Shown here: one piece after another, positions 20,497 through 29,588 of the stretch
Layout: each line of letters begins with the position of its first letter
Position numbering within the stretch: position 1 is the stretch's first letter
NCBI RefSeq assembly: GCF_013369335.1
Contig: NZ_SZQJ01000005.1
Span: 744,001 to 808,000 of the forward strand
From: Vibrio sp. JPW-9-11-11
GTDB taxonomy: Bacteria; Pseudomonadota; Gammaproteobacteria; Enterobacterales; Vibrionaceae
DNA: 64,000 nucleotides
Reading direction: 5' to 3'
Notes under the pieces: model-generated
The model's input: the letters and a program-made list of their open reading frames with translations, nothing else
Database searches by the model: none
Told to the model about the DNA's origin: nothing
Position numbers and translations under genes: made by a program

Positions 20497-22278
20497 ATGT
20501 TAACGTTTCGACGCAGTAAGTTTTCTCTGCTGGTGCTGTACGTTTTTGTGGTTATTGGGGGCTCCAGTTGGTTTTGGCAAGCAAGCGAAAGCCGCCAGTT
20601 CGCCAATCACAAAGAGCAACTAGAGCGTTTTGCCGAATATATTTCGAGCAAGCTCGATAAATACGCACATTTGCCACAACTGATCGCTCAAGACCCTTCT
20701 CTAATAGCCGCCTTACAGGCACCACATAACACTGCCCAAATAGAACTGACCAACCGTTACTTGGAAGAGGTCAATCAGATCATTCAGTCAACCGACGCTT
20801 ACCTACTTGACGAGTTCGGAAACACTATCGCCTCAAGCAACTGGAACTTAGAGCGCTCATTTATCGGTCGTAATTATGCTTGGCGCCCATATTTTTCAAA
20901 CGCGGTTCAAGGCCAACCGAGCCAATATTTCGCTCTGGGATCTAGCTCGAAACAACGCGGCTACTACTTTTCCTACCCCGTGACTTACGCCGCTGAGGTC
21001 ATAGGTGTCATTGTGATCAAAACTGATTTGACCGCTATCGAGGCCAATTGGCAAAATCGAACCAATATTTTTGTCGCAACGGATTCACACAACGTGATAT
21101 TTATGTCGAGTAACGACGAATGGCTGTTCAAAAGTCTCACCACTCTTTCAGAGGTGCAGCGTTTAGCCATTCTTAATAGTCGCCAATACCTCGATAAGCC
21201 GATACGTTCGATGAACCTAACTGGCGACCTCTCCAAGGAGCATAGTGAACTGCGAAATCTCAATACCTCAGGGTTTGAGAATGACTATTTGCTGTCGTCG
21301 CGTGCTTTAACGAAACACGATTTAACCCTGAGGGTGTTAACCTCCAAATCCATCTTGGTTTGGAACTCGCTCAGTTTCGCCCTTGTTACTAGCTTGCTGT
21401 TCGTTATAGCCTACCTTTCCTTACAACTGGGCTACCATCGCCAATTAAAGCAACGTCAGTTTGAGCAGCTTCAGTCAGAAGCAAGGCAGAAGCTCGAATT
21501 TCAAGTAATGGAGAGAACCTCAGAGCTGCAAGCCGAAATTCACGAGCGAGTCAAAACTGAACAGGCGCTGCGCCAAACTCAGAACGAGCTGATTCAAACC
21601 GCCAAGTTGGCCGTGCTGGGCCAAATGTCTGCCAGTATCAGTCATGAGCTCAATAACCCACTCGCCGCAATTCGCAGCTTTGCTGACAACGCCAAGCGCT
21701 TTCTCGCCAGACAGAGTTATGAACGAGTGGATGACAACCTGTCGCGTATTTCTTCGCTTACAGACCGCATGGCCAAGATAAGTAACCAGTTACGCTCATT
21801 TGCAAAAAAGAGCGACAGCAACGAAGTCAGCTTACTCGCAATCGAACCGCTGATCCTTGCCGCCAAAGAACTGCTCGCGCCGCAGTTTAAGGCGAAAATG
21901 ACCGAACTGACACTGGCGATCGAGCCCTCACTGCCTCAGGTTGAACTTAACCCAATTCAATTTGAGCAAGTCTTGATCAATTTAATCACTAACGCGCTGC
22001 AAGCGGTTGCTGAACAAGACAACAAACACGTCATGATTTCAACCCATATCGACCAACAGTGGCTGTCTATATACGTCGATGACAATGGCCCTGGCATCCC
22101 GTTTGACCAGCGTGCGCAACTGTTTGAACCCTTCTATACCACTAAGAAAAATGGCTTAGGTTTAGGGCTGTCAATCTCTCAACAAATCATGCAAGCGATG
22201 AACGGCCGCCTGCAAGTCAGTGAATCTCCGCTTGGCGGTGCGCGTTTTATTATTTCCTTAGCGTTAAAACAAGAATAG
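20497..22278 (+). CDS. dctB: C4-dicarboxylate sensor histidine kinase DctB
   Basis: 593 residues. TM1 at about 10-28 (LLVLYVFVVIGGSSWFW), a large periplasmic dCACHE/PAS-like sensor (about 30-280, including GRNYAWRPYFSNAVQG and RGYYFSYPV, close to known DctB ligand-pocket segments), TM2 around 285-307, a coiled coil, then HisKA (SASISHELNNPLAAIRSFA) and HATPase (NLITNALQAV, DDNGPGIP, GLGLGLSIS). It senses succinate, malate or fumarate and phosphorylates DctD. Followed 18 bases later by dctD. Confidence 0.92.
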   Translation: MLTFRRSKFSLLVLYVFVVIGGSSWFWQASESRQFANHKEQLERFAEYISSKLDKYAHLPQLIAQDPSLIAALQAPHNTAQIELTNRYLEEVNQIIQSTDAYLLDEFGNTIASSNWNLERSFIGRNYAWRPYFSNAVQGQPSQYFALGSSSKQRGYYFSYPVTYAAEVIGVIVIKTDLTAIEANWQNRTNIFVATDSHNVIFMSSNDEWLFKSLTTLSEVQRLAILNSRQYLDKPIRSMNLTGDLSKEHSELRNLNTSGFENDYLLSSRALTKHDLTLRVLTSKSILVWNSLSFALVTSLLFVIAYLSLQLGYHRQLKQRQFEQLQSEARQKLEFQVMERTSELQAEIHERVKTEQALRQTQNELIQTAKLAVLGQMSASISHELNNPLAAIRSFADNAKRFLARQSYERVDDNLSRISSLTDRMAKISNQLRSFAKKSDSNEVSLLAIEPLILAAKELLAPQFKAKMTELTLAIEPSLPQVELNPIQFEQVLINLITNALQAVAEQDNKHVMISTHIDQQWLSIYVDDNGPGIPFDQRAQLFEPFYTTKKNGLGLGLSISQQIMQAMNGRLQVSESPLGGARFIISLALKQE

Positions 22279-22296
22279 AGGCCACAAGGAATCCCC

Positions 22297-23640
22297 ATGT
22301 ATGACGTAATATTTATCGATGATGAGAGCGATATTCGCCTCGCTATTGAACAAAGCTTTGAACTCGAAGAGATATCGGCACGATTTTTCGCGAGTGCCGA
22401 AGACGCCTTATTGGCCATCAAATCCGACGGTCTACCGAAAGTGGTGGTAACAGATATTTGTCTGCCTGGTCTTTCCGGGGAAAATATTTTGTCGAGCATT
22501 TTGCATCAAGACCCGGATATTCCCGTGATCCTAATTACCGGCCATGGCGACATTTCGATGGCCGTTAATGCGCTGCGCAATGGTGCCTACGACTTCATCG
22601 AAAAGCCCTTTCCTATCGACCGTTTGATTGACACCACTCGCCGCGCTCTTGATAAACGCGAACTCACTATAGAAAACCAGGAACTCAAACGCAGCTTAAA
22701 AGCCAGTCAGGCGCTTGGGCCGCGAATTATCGGCGATACCCCATCTATTCAACAGCTACGTGACACCATAGTCCACATTGCCGATACCCATGCGGATATT
22801 CTACTGTTCGGTGAAACGGGGACAGGTAAAGAGTTGTTCGCCCGCTCCATCCACGAACAGAGTCCGAGGCGCGACAACAACTTTGTGGCTATCAACTGCG
22901 GCGCCGTGCCTGAAAACCTGATTGAGAGCGAACTTTATGGTCACGAAAAAGGCGCATTTACCGGCGCAGAGAGTCAGCGCATAGGTAAATTTGAACACGC
23001 AAATGGCGGTACTCTGTTTTTAGATGAAATTGAATCGATGCCTATGCAAGCGCAGATCCGTCTGTTGCGCGTACTGCAAGAGCGAGTGATTGAGCGAGTC
23101 GGCTCCAATGAGCTAGTGCCAATTGATATTCGTGTGATTGCGGCGACCAAAGTCGACTTAAAACAGGCATCCAGTGAAGGCAACTTTCGTGAAGATCTTT
23201 ACTACCGACTCAATGTTGTCACCCTCGATTTACCGCCGCTTAGGCAACGTAAAGAGGATATCCCTACCCTGTTTCACCACTTTTTACTGGTAGCGGCTTC
23301 CCGTTATGGCAAATCGGCACCAGCTATTGAGTCAAAGCAAATTCATCAACTTATGAGCCATGATTGGCCCGGTAATGTTCGCGAACTAAGAAATGCGGCT
23401 GAGCGCTTTGTACTGCTTGGCAGGCTATCCCAATTTGGTTCAGAAGATGCTGTTAGCGTCAATAAGGAACTCGGTTTAGCCCAACAAGTTGCTGAGTTCG
23501 AAAAAAGTCTGATTGAACAGTCACTCAATCAAAATGAAGGTAGCATTAAGAAGACGATGGATCATTTGCAACTGGCGCGTAAAACCCTGTACGACAAAAT
23601 GCAGAAATACGACCTAAACAAAGATAACTACAAAAGCTAA
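22297..23640 (+). CDS. dctD: Sigma-54-dependent response regulator DctD
   Basis: 447 residues. Receiver domain with acidic patch DDESD and phosphoacceptor Asp in VVTDICLPGLSG, Lys in EKPFP; AAA+ domain with Walker A GETGTGKELFARSIH and the sigma-54 contact loop GHEKGAFTGAE; Fis-type HTH at the C-terminus (IKKTMDHLQLARKTLYDKM). Activates RpoN promoters; the site upstream of dctP at 29236-29250 is its obvious target. AAGGAA precedes the ATG. Confidence 0.94.
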   Translation: MYDVIFIDDESDIRLAIEQSFELEEISARFFASAEDALLAIKSDGLPKVVVTDICLPGLSGENILSSILHQDPDIPVILITGHGDISMAVNALRNGAYDFIEKPFPIDRLIDTTRRALDKRELTIENQELKRSLKASQALGPRIIGDTPSIQQLRDTIVHIADTHADILLFGETGTGKELFARSIHEQSPRRDNNFVAINCGAVPENLIESELYGHEKGAFTGAESQRIGKFEHANGGTLFLDEIESMPMQAQIRLLRVLQERVIERVGSNELVPIDIRVIAATKVDLKQASSEGNFREDLYYRLNVVTLDLPPLRQRKEDIPTLFHHFLLVAASRYGKSAPAIESKQIHQLMSHDWPGNVRELRNAAERFVLLGRLSQFGSEDAVSVNKELGLAQQVAEFEKSLIEQSLNQNEGSIKKTMDHLQLARKTLYDKMQKYDLNKDNYKS

Positions 23641-23694
23641 CTCACACCTTAAATTTGAACTATATCTCATATTTATAGTTATTTTTGACACCGA

Positions 23695-23708
23695 TTGATT
23701 AAGCTCAA
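23695..23708. promoter_or_regulatory. FNR-like box upstream of the octaheme cytochrome gene
   Basis: TTGAT-TAAG-CTCAA matches the FNR consensus TTGAT-N4-ATCAA at 9 of 10 positions. Its centre is about 95 bases before the ATG. CATCAT at 23731-23736 could be a -10 element at class-II spacing. Anaerobic activation is inferred. Confidence 0.5.
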
Positions 23709-23795
23709 TTAACCACTCATTTTTTGTGGACATCATCGCCATGCTCACTATATTAGCAATATCTAATCAATAAAAAGCTTAATTAAGGTGTTTAT

Positions 23796-25373
23796 ATGAA
23801 AAGGATATTGCTTCTCACCTTGAGTATTGTGCTTGCTGGCATATGGCCCTCAACCAGCCTTCTTGCACAGTCAACGGCTGAACACTCTGCCTTTGAGCAA
23901 CTTCAAGGTCCTTTTAAGTCAGGCCCTGAAGTCACAGCAGCCTGCCTTGACTGCCATACCGAAGCAGCTCATCAAATCCAACAAACCACTCACTGGACGT
24001 GGGCTTTTGATGTTGGGCTCGAGGACAAAATTGTTGGCAAGAAAAATGTCATCAACAATTTTTGTATCTCTACCGCATCAAACGAACTACGATGTACCAG
24101 TTGCCATGTTGGCTACGGATGGAAAGACAGTAGTTTCGATCATTCAAAACAAGACAACGTCGACTGCTTAGTTTGTCATGACAATTCTGGTCAGTACTCG
24201 AAATTCCCAACAGATGCAGGTCACCCAAACTATGTGGCAAAAGAGTGGCCAAAAGGATCGGGAAAAATGCGCCCGCCGGTCAATCTAACCAAAGCGGCAC
24301 AAAGTGTTGGCGACCCATCGCGAGAGACCTGTGGATCCTGCCACTTCTACGGAGGTGGCGGCGATGGTGTGAAACATGGCGATATGGACTCAAGCTTAGC
24401 TAAACCAAGTTATGACCTAGATGTTCATATGTCGAGTGAAGGCGCCAATTTTGCCTGTCAGGACTGCCATACCACTAGTGGACACCAAACTGCAGGTTCA
24501 CGTTACCTTGTCAATGCAAAAGACCTCGATGGTATTGATTTTCCCGGCCATGGAGACCAAAACCGCGCTTCATGTGAGTCATGTCATGGGCTTGAACCTC
24601 ATCAAGAGGGTCGTCTCGCCAATCGACTCAATGAACACGTCAGTAGCATCGCCTGTTCTACATGCCACGTACCAGAATATGCCCGAGAAAGGAAAACCAA
24701 AACAGCTTGGGACTGGTCCACAGCTGGAGATAAATCTCGACCAACCGCTAAAGATGATGAAGGCTACGTTACCTATACCGCCAAAAAAGGTGACTTTGTA
24801 TGGGAAAGAAACGTAACGCCTGACTACGCCTGCTTCAACGGACAAATGAGTTACACCACTATTGGTGAACAAGTACAGCCCAACGAGCAAGGTATCGTTG
24901 AGTTGACCAAGCCTCAAGGCAACTGTGGAGACGAAGATAGTCGAGTGTGGCCATTTAAGATTATGCGTAGCACTCAACCTTATGATCCGGCGAACCAAAT
25001 CATGGTGACACCTCACCTGTTTGGTAAAGACAACAACGCCTATTGGAAAACTTATGACTGGGATAAAGCAGCAGTGGCGGGGATGAAGGCTGCGGGTAGT
25101 AGCTATAGTGGCGAGATGACGTTTGTCGATAGCGAATATCACTTTCCAATCGTACATATGGTAGCACCAAAAGACCAAGCTCTTGAATGCGCTGCATGTC
25201 ACGCTGAGAATGGACGATTGACGAAACTGTCTGGTTTCTATATCCCATCACAAACCTCAATACCTTGGCTAGACAACATTGGCTGGCTAGTCGTCCTTGT
25301 TACTCTGTTTGGCGTGATTGGTCATTCTCTTATGCGATTGAAAGGAACTTCACCTGACCAAGGAGATTCGTAA
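23796..25373 (+). CDS. Octaheme c-type cytochrome, tetrathionate reductase family
   Basis: 525 residues. A signal peptide (RILLLTLSIVLAGIWPSTSLLA) is followed by exactly eight CxxCH haem motifs: CLDCH, CTSCH, CLVCH, CGSCH, CQDCH, CESCH, CSTCH and CAACH. A C-terminal transmembrane anchor follows (WLVVLVTLFGVIGHSLM). Number and spacing fit the Shewanella octaheme tetrathionate reductase (OTR) family, periplasmic enzymes that reduce tetrathionate, nitrite or hydroxylamine in vitro; the physiological substrate is uncertain. The cytochrome b gene follows with a one-base overlap (TAATG), so electrons probably come from the quinol pool through it. Confidence 0.88.
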   Translation: MKRILLLTLSIVLAGIWPSTSLLAQSTAEHSAFEQLQGPFKSGPEVTAACLDCHTEAAHQIQQTTHWTWAFDVGLEDKIVGKKNVINNFCISTASNELRCTSCHVGYGWKDSSFDHSKQDNVDCLVCHDNSGQYSKFPTDAGHPNYVAKEWPKGSGKMRPPVNLTKAAQSVGDPSRETCGSCHFYGGGGDGVKHGDMDSSLAKPSYDLDVHMSSEGANFACQDCHTTSGHQTAGSRYLVNAKDLDGIDFPGHGDQNRASCESCHGLEPHQEGRLANRLNEHVSSIACSTCHVPEYARERKTKTAWDWSTAGDKSRPTAKDDEGYVTYTAKKGDFVWERNVTPDYACFNGQMSYTTIGEQVQPNEQGIVELTKPQGNCGDEDSRVWPFKIMRSTQPYDPANQIMVTPHLFGKDNNAYWKTYDWDKAAVAGMKAAGSSYSGEMTFVDSEYHFPIVHMVAPKDQALECAACHAENGRLTKLSGFYIPSQTSIPWLDNIGWLVVLVTLFGVIGHSLMRLKGTSPDQGDS

Positions 25374-25975
25374 TGAAAGTGATTATCTATAAGCGATTCG
25401 AACGCTTCTGGCATTGGGCACAAGCATTGCTGATGATGGCAATGCTAGTCACTGGATTTGAAATCCATGGGTCATTCAGCTTGTTAGGTTTCGGTCAAGC
25501 TGTGTTGTGGCATGAGTACTGTGCCTTTGCTCTAATGACATTATGGGTATTTGCCATATTCTGGCATTTCACTACTGGTGAGTGGCGGCAATACATTCCC
25601 ACCACAGACAAACTCGAAAAAGTTATTAACTTCTACCGTCGAGGGATCTTTATTGGTGAACCTCATCCATTTCATCCAACAGCAGAAATTAAACTCAACC
25701 CGCTACAGCGATTTGCCTATTTGGGCTGGAAGTTGATCATGGCACCACTTATCTGGGTCACAGGATTATTGCTACTATTCTATCCCCAGTGGGAAAGCCT
25801 TGGACTTGGTGGGTTATCCCTTGGCTGGGTCGCAACTCTACATATTGTCGCCGCATTCATGATCTTAGCGTTCCTAATTGGCCACGTTTATATGACCACG
25901 ACTGGCGAAACGCCAACGGCTCATATCAAAACGATGCTGCGTGGTTATGAAATAAAAGATCACAGTAATCGCTAA
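25373..25975 (+). CDS. Membrane cytochrome b (b561/Ni-hydrogenase type)
   Basis: 200 residues with four predicted transmembrane helices. Candidate haem-ligand histidines are in ERFWHWAQ, VLWHEYCAF, IFWHFTTG, TLHIVAAF and LIGHVYM. This di-haem family oxidises membrane quinol and passes electrons to periplasmic cytochromes. Translational coupling to the octaheme gene (ATG shares the A of its stop) argues that the two form one complex. Confidence 0.85.
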   Translation: MKVIIYKRFERFWHWAQALLMMAMLVTGFEIHGSFSLLGFGQAVLWHEYCAFALMTLWVFAIFWHFTTGEWRQYIPTTDKLEKVINFYRRGIFIGEPHPFHPTAEIKLNPLQRFAYLGWKLIMAPLIWVTGLLLLFYPQWESLGLGGLSLGWVATLHIVAAFMILAFLIGHVYMTTTGETPTAHIKTMLRGYEIKDHSNR

Positions 25976-25981
25976 CCAACA

Positions 25982-26024
25982 AAAGAAAACCCCAGGGCAA
26001 TCCAATTCCCCTGGGGTTTTCTTT
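25982..26024. terminator. Bidirectional terminator between cytochrome b and dctM
   Basis: A 16-bp perfect stem (25982-25997 with 26009-26024) with A- and T-rich outer arms, between convergent genes. Confidence 0.92.
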
Positions 26025-26042
26025 CCATAATGAAACTTCAAA

Positions 26043-27404
26043 CTATTTAGTAATAATCTCAGGCCCCATAAGCATGGTCGGCAACCAAGTTGATACCCAA
26101 GGTACGTAAGTCACGATAATCAGGAACAGGAACATCACGGCCACCCATGGCAGCGCGGCTTTGACCACCTGCATCATCGACATCTTCGCGACCCCTGCGG
26201 TGACAAACAAGTTGAGACCGACTGGCGGTGTGATCATACCTATCTCCATGTTCACCACCATCATGATACCTAGGTGAATTGGGTCGATACCCAGCGCGAT
26301 AGCGATCGGGAACACCAATGGGGCGACGATGATCAACAGGCCCGATGGCTCCATAAACTGCCCACCAATCAGCAGCAACACGTTGACCACAATCAGGAAG
26401 GTGATCGGACCAAGCCCTGCCGACAACATGGACTCAGTAATCATTTGCGGAATGCGCTCTTCGGTCAGTACGTGTTTAAGGATCAACGCGTTGGCAATAA
26501 TGAACAGCAGCATAATCGTCAGCTTGCCCGCTTCATACAAGGTGTGCTTGGTGTCTTTATGGAAGAAGGCCTCAACCAGTTTCACGAGCGCAGGTCTAGT
26601 ATTGTTTTTATCCGCAAATGGGCCCATGTCCTTATAAACAAAATTGGCAATGAAGAAAGAGTAGATCGCGGCGACCGCTGCCGCTTCGGTTGGCGTAAAG
26701 ATACCACCGTAGATACCCCCCAAGATAATCACCACCAGCAGCAGACCCCAACTGGCGTCTTTTGCCGAGTCGAACATCTCCTTCCAACCGACAAACGGCT
26801 GTTTGGGAAGATTTTTTACTCGAGCGGCAATGTAGATGGCAATCATCAGCATCACGCCGGCCAAAAGACCAGGAATAACGCCGCCCAAGAACATGCGCCC
26901 CACAGAGACATCCGTTGCGGCTGCATACACCACCATCACGATGGAAGGCGGGATCAAAATGCCCAACGTCCCGGCGTTACAAATCACCCCGGCCGCAAAG
27001 TCTTTCGAGTAGCCGTTTTTGATCATCCCAGCGATAACAATACTACCAATCGCCACTACAGTCGCTGGAGAAGACCCCGACAAAGCAGCAAACATCATAC
27101 ATGCCACAACCGAGGCCATCGCTAAACCGCCGCGGAACCAGCCGACCATCGCAATCGCAAATCGAATAATGCGCTTCGCGACTCCGCCGGTCGACATAAA
27201 GCTCGAGGCTAGGATAAAGAACGGTATCGCCAATAGCGTATAGTGCCCGGCAAAGGCATTAAATAGGGTTTGCGCCACCGACGCCAACGACGCATCGGAA
27301 TGAATTATTAAGAACAGGACACTCGAGAGGCCCAATGATATCGCGATCGGCACACCAATCAGCATAAAGCCGATCACCATGATAAAGAGAAATAGAATAT
27401 CCAT
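26043..27404 (-). CDS. dctM: TRAP transporter large permease DctM
   Basis: 453 residues, very hydrophobic with about 12 membrane helices; includes GSSPATVVAIGSIVIAGMI and GILIPPSIVMVVYA, hallmarks of the DctM/ion-transporter superfamily. It is the Na+-driven transport subunit of the C4-dicarboxylate TRAP system. It starts 3 bases after dctQ ends, so translation is coupled. Confidence 0.95.
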   Translation of the reverse strand: MDILFLFIMVIGFMLIGVPIAISLGLSSVLFLIIHSDASLASVAQTLFNAFAGHYTLLAIPFFILASSFMSTGGVAKRIIRFAIAMVGWFRGGLAMASVVACMMFAALSGSSPATVVAIGSIVIAGMIKNGYSKDFAAGVICNAGTLGILIPPSIVMVVYAAATDVSVGRMFLGGVIPGLLAGVMLMIAIYIAARVKNLPKQPFVGWKEMFDSAKDASWGLLLVVIILGGIYGGIFTPTEAAAVAAIYSFFIANFVYKDMGPFADKNNTRPALVKLVEAFFHKDTKHTLYEAGKLTIMLLFIIANALILKHVLTEERIPQMITESMLSAGLGPITFLIVVNVLLLIGGQFMEPSGLLIIVAPLVFPIAIALGIDPIHLGIMMVVNMEIGMITPPVGLNLFVTAGVAKMSMMQVVKAALPWVAVMFLFLIIVTYVPWVSTWLPTMLMGPEIITK

Positions 27405-27407
27405 GGC

Positions 27408-28088
27408 TTAGCTCTCCTTGCCGTTGTTGTTATTTTTCGGCTCCATCGCCTCGCCCGCGTCTTTGAGCTCCTCTTTCAATGCTTCAAGATCTTCTTCAGC
27501 TTCATGGCCAGCAATCAGGCGATCTAACTTGCCTGTGGCAATCTGAACCGTGACCTGGGCAAAACGAAACGTCATCAGTGCCATACCAATCGGAAGCGCC
27601 ATATAAGGAATAAAACGCGGAAGCTTCTCGTAGCGTTCTCCTTCGTTTAACCAGTCAGAGAGGAACTGAAATATCTCTGGCATCGGAATGTCGTCGGTTT
27701 CATACCAAGCGCGCTCGGTGGCAAATGGGTACCAGTAGTTCCATGAGCCAATCAGCAGCAAAATTGAGAAAGTCAGACAGCAAGCGGCGGCGGCCAATGC
27801 GTACACTTTGCGCATTTTTTCCGGCGCAAGGTTGATCACCACATCCACACCTATGTGGAAGTGTTTTTTCACGCCGTATGATGCGCCGACGAGCACCATC
27901 CACGCGAACATAAATACGGTTAACTCCAACGCCCAAAGGATGTTGTCGTTGAAGACATAGCGAAATACGACGTTGGCAAATGTGAGCAAGGTCATTGCTC
28001 CCAAGAAAAACGCGATCAGAGTTTCCTCAATTGCGTCTGTCACTTGACCGATCTTGGCAAAAATAGACTGTTCCATAGATTTCTTCAC
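27408..28088 (-). CDS. dctQ: TRAP transporter small permease DctQ
   Basis: 226 residues with four membrane helices (TLIAFFLGAMTLLTFANVVF, LELTVFMFAWMVLVGASYGV and two more) and the conserved GVDVVINLAP segment. The acidic C-terminal tail (EAEEDLEALKEELKDAGEAM) is longer than in many relatives. The frame opens at a GTG at 28088; the in-frame ATG at 28076 is an alternative start. Confidence 0.92.
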   Translation of the reverse strand: MKKSMEQSIFAKIGQVTDAIEETLIAFFLGAMTLLTFANVVFRYVFNDNILWALELTVFMFAWMVLVGASYGVKKHFHIGVDVVINLAPEKMRKVYALAAAACCLTFSILLLIGSWNYWYPFATERAWYETDDIPMPEIFQFLSDWLNEGERYEKLPRFIPYMALPIGMALMTFRFAQVTVQIATGKLDRLIAGHEAEEDLEALKEELKDAGEAMEPKNNNNGKES

Positions 28089-28108
28089 TTTATCGCAGAT
28101 AAAAGAAA

Positions 28109-28132
28109 GGCCCTCCTCCCGATAAGAGGGCC
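28109..28132 (-). terminator. dctP-dctQ intercistronic hairpin (attenuator)
   Basis: GGCCCTC pairs with GAGGGCC around a 10-base loop; on the minus strand TTTCTTTTATC follows. It lies between the binding-protein gene and the permease genes. Confidence 0.75.
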
Positions 28133-28181
28133 AACAGTTAGGGGATGCTTATAGTTATTGTTGGAGTATTACTTGATGTAA

Positions 28182-29177
28182 CTACTGGTTGGACGCGAGC
28201 GCCGCCTCAATTAAGTCAGAACCAATGTCTTTCTCAAACTTCTTCCAGACCGGCTGAAGGGCGGTAACCCACTCTTGACGCTGCTCAGGCGTTAATGTGC
28301 GAACCACGCCACCTGCTTCGATAATGTTGTTTTTATTCGCTAGGTTTACTTTGGTCGACTCTGAGTTACGCTGCTCTGTCACCTCTTGGATGATGGTGCT
28401 CAACTGACGACGTTGATCTTCAGGCAAGCCTTTCCAGAAATCTTTTGACGTAACAACTAGGTAATCAAGAATACCGTGGTTAGTTTCAGTAATACCGTCT
28501 TGAACTTCGAAGAATTTTTTACCGTAGATATTCGACCAAGTGTTCTCCTGACCATCGATAACTTTAGTTTGCAAGCCACCGTATACTTCTTTGAAAGACA
28601 TTTTTTGCGGGTTTGACCCCAATTGCTCAAACTGTGCAACCAGCACGTCTGAGGCTTGAACACGGAACTTTAGGCCTTTTGCATCTTCAGGAGAGATAAG
28701 CGGTTTGTTCGCCGACATCTGCTTCATACCATTGTGCCAAAACGCCAGACCTTGAAGGCCACGGCGGCGCATCGCGTTTTTCAGCTTCTCACCCGCTTCC
28801 GAGTTTTGGAAACGGTCAACAGCAGCGACATCTTCAAATAGGAACGGCAAATCGAAGATACGGTATTTTTTAGTGAACTTTTCAAATTTAGATAAAGAAG
28901 GGGCAGCCAGTTGCACGTCACCGTTGAGCAGTGCTTCAAGCACTTTGTCATCATCGTAAAGCGTTGAGTTCGGGAAAACCTGCATACACATTGTTCCGTT
29001 CATCTCATCATTTACGCGCTGTTCAAGTAATGAAGCCGCGATACCTTTAGGGTGTTTGTCTGTGTTGGTCACGTGACTAAACTTAATCACTGTCTCTCCT
29101 GGATCACAGTTCGCCGCGGCGTTAAAACTGGTCACGGAAAGAATGGCAGCAGATAGTAGGGTCAATGGCTTAAGCAT
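28182..29177 (-). CDS. dctP: TRAP transporter solute-binding protein DctP
   Basis: 331 residues. Signal peptide MLKPLTLLSAAILSVTSFNAAA. The DctP fold shows in IKFSHVTNTDKHPKGIAA, GDVQLAAPSLSKF, FRVQASDVLVAQFEQLG (carboxylate-binding Arg) and GQENTWSNIY. Binds succinate, fumarate or malate in the periplasm. AAGGAG precedes the ATG. It is first in dctPQM, with a sigma-54 promoter about 60 bases upstream. Confidence 0.95.
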   Translation of the reverse strand: MLKPLTLLSAAILSVTSFNAAANCDPGETVIKFSHVTNTDKHPKGIAASLLEQRVNDEMNGTMCMQVFPNSTLYDDDKVLEALLNGDVQLAAPSLSKFEKFTKKYRIFDLPFLFEDVAAVDRFQNSEAGEKLKNAMRRRGLQGLAFWHNGMKQMSANKPLISPEDAKGLKFRVQASDVLVAQFEQLGSNPQKMSFKEVYGGLQTKVIDGQENTWSNIYGKKFFEVQDGITETNHGILDYLVVTSKDFWKGLPEDQRRQLSTIIQEVTEQRNSESTKVNLANKNNIIEAGGVVRTLTPEQRQEWVTALQPVWKKFEKDIGSDLIEAALASNQ

Positions 29178-29235
29178 TATTATTCTCCTTGTTAAATGAA
29201 CAACCCCATCACTGGGTGTTGATATTTATATAAGG

Positions 29236-29250
29236 GCAATAACTAAGCCA
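29236..29250 (-). promoter_or_regulatory. Sigma-54 promoter of dctPQM
   Basis: The minus strand reads TGGCTTAGTTATTGC: the GG and GC dinucleotides are exactly 10 bases apart, matching the RpoN pattern TGGC-N7-TTGC. Transcription would start near 29225, about 48 bases before the ATG. The adjacent dctBD genes supply the matching activator. Confidence 0.8.
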
Positions 29251-29341
29251 AGTTTAGAAAAAGACAGTTAATTTATGAAAATCAATATCTTGCATAACCC
29301 TCAACATCAGCCCAACCGACTCACTTCACACTATGCACGAT

Positions 29342-29382
29342 AAATGGGTGGAAATCCCCCCACCTCCAATCTGCAAATGGGT
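29342..29382. promoter_or_regulatory. Paired direct repeats upstream of dctP (possible DctD enhancers)
   Basis: AAATGGGT occurs at 29342-29349 and 29375-29382, 33 bases apart (about three helical turns), roughly 120 and 153 bases upstream of the predicted start. The spacing and distance suit an enhancer for a sigma-54 activator. Confidence 0.4.
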
Positions 29383-29421
29383 AATTTTACACATATATAA
29401 CATACGCCGAATTTACAAAAC

Positions 29422-29447
29422 AAATGGCAGCCATAAGGCTGCCATTT
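29422..29447. terminator. Terminator hairpin downstream of the gts operon
   Basis: Eleven-bp perfect stem AAATGGCAGCC/GGCTGCCATTT with ATAA loop. Confidence 0.7.
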
Positions 29448-29588
29448 TCGTTACTCGAGATAAGGTGAGTAATAAGGAGACGTGATTACCCGCCTAAACT
29501 CACTATCGCATGAGACTTAATTCATGCATTAATTTAAGGATAGTCGCTCGGCCTGATTTTACTAATAAAATTATCAACAAAATCTTAA

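Larger units (their letters stand above)
29178..29588. other. 411-bp gap: dctP control region and downstream end of the gts operon
   Basis: From right to left: 29448-29588 shows no gene; a terminator hairpin lies at 29422-29447; two AAATGGGT direct repeats lie at 29342-29349 and 29375-29382; a sigma-54 promoter lies at 29236-29250. No coding potential is seen on either strand. Confidence 0.7.

Noticed and set aside
24579..25202. 207-codon minus frame opposite the octaheme cytochrome gene
   Set aside because: Antisense shadow: the plus frame has all eight CxxCH motifs and a signal peptide.
26274..27125. 283-codon plus frame opposite dctM
   Set aside because: Antisense shadow rich in His, Gln and Asn, produced by the codon use of a hydrophobic protein; no ribosome site.
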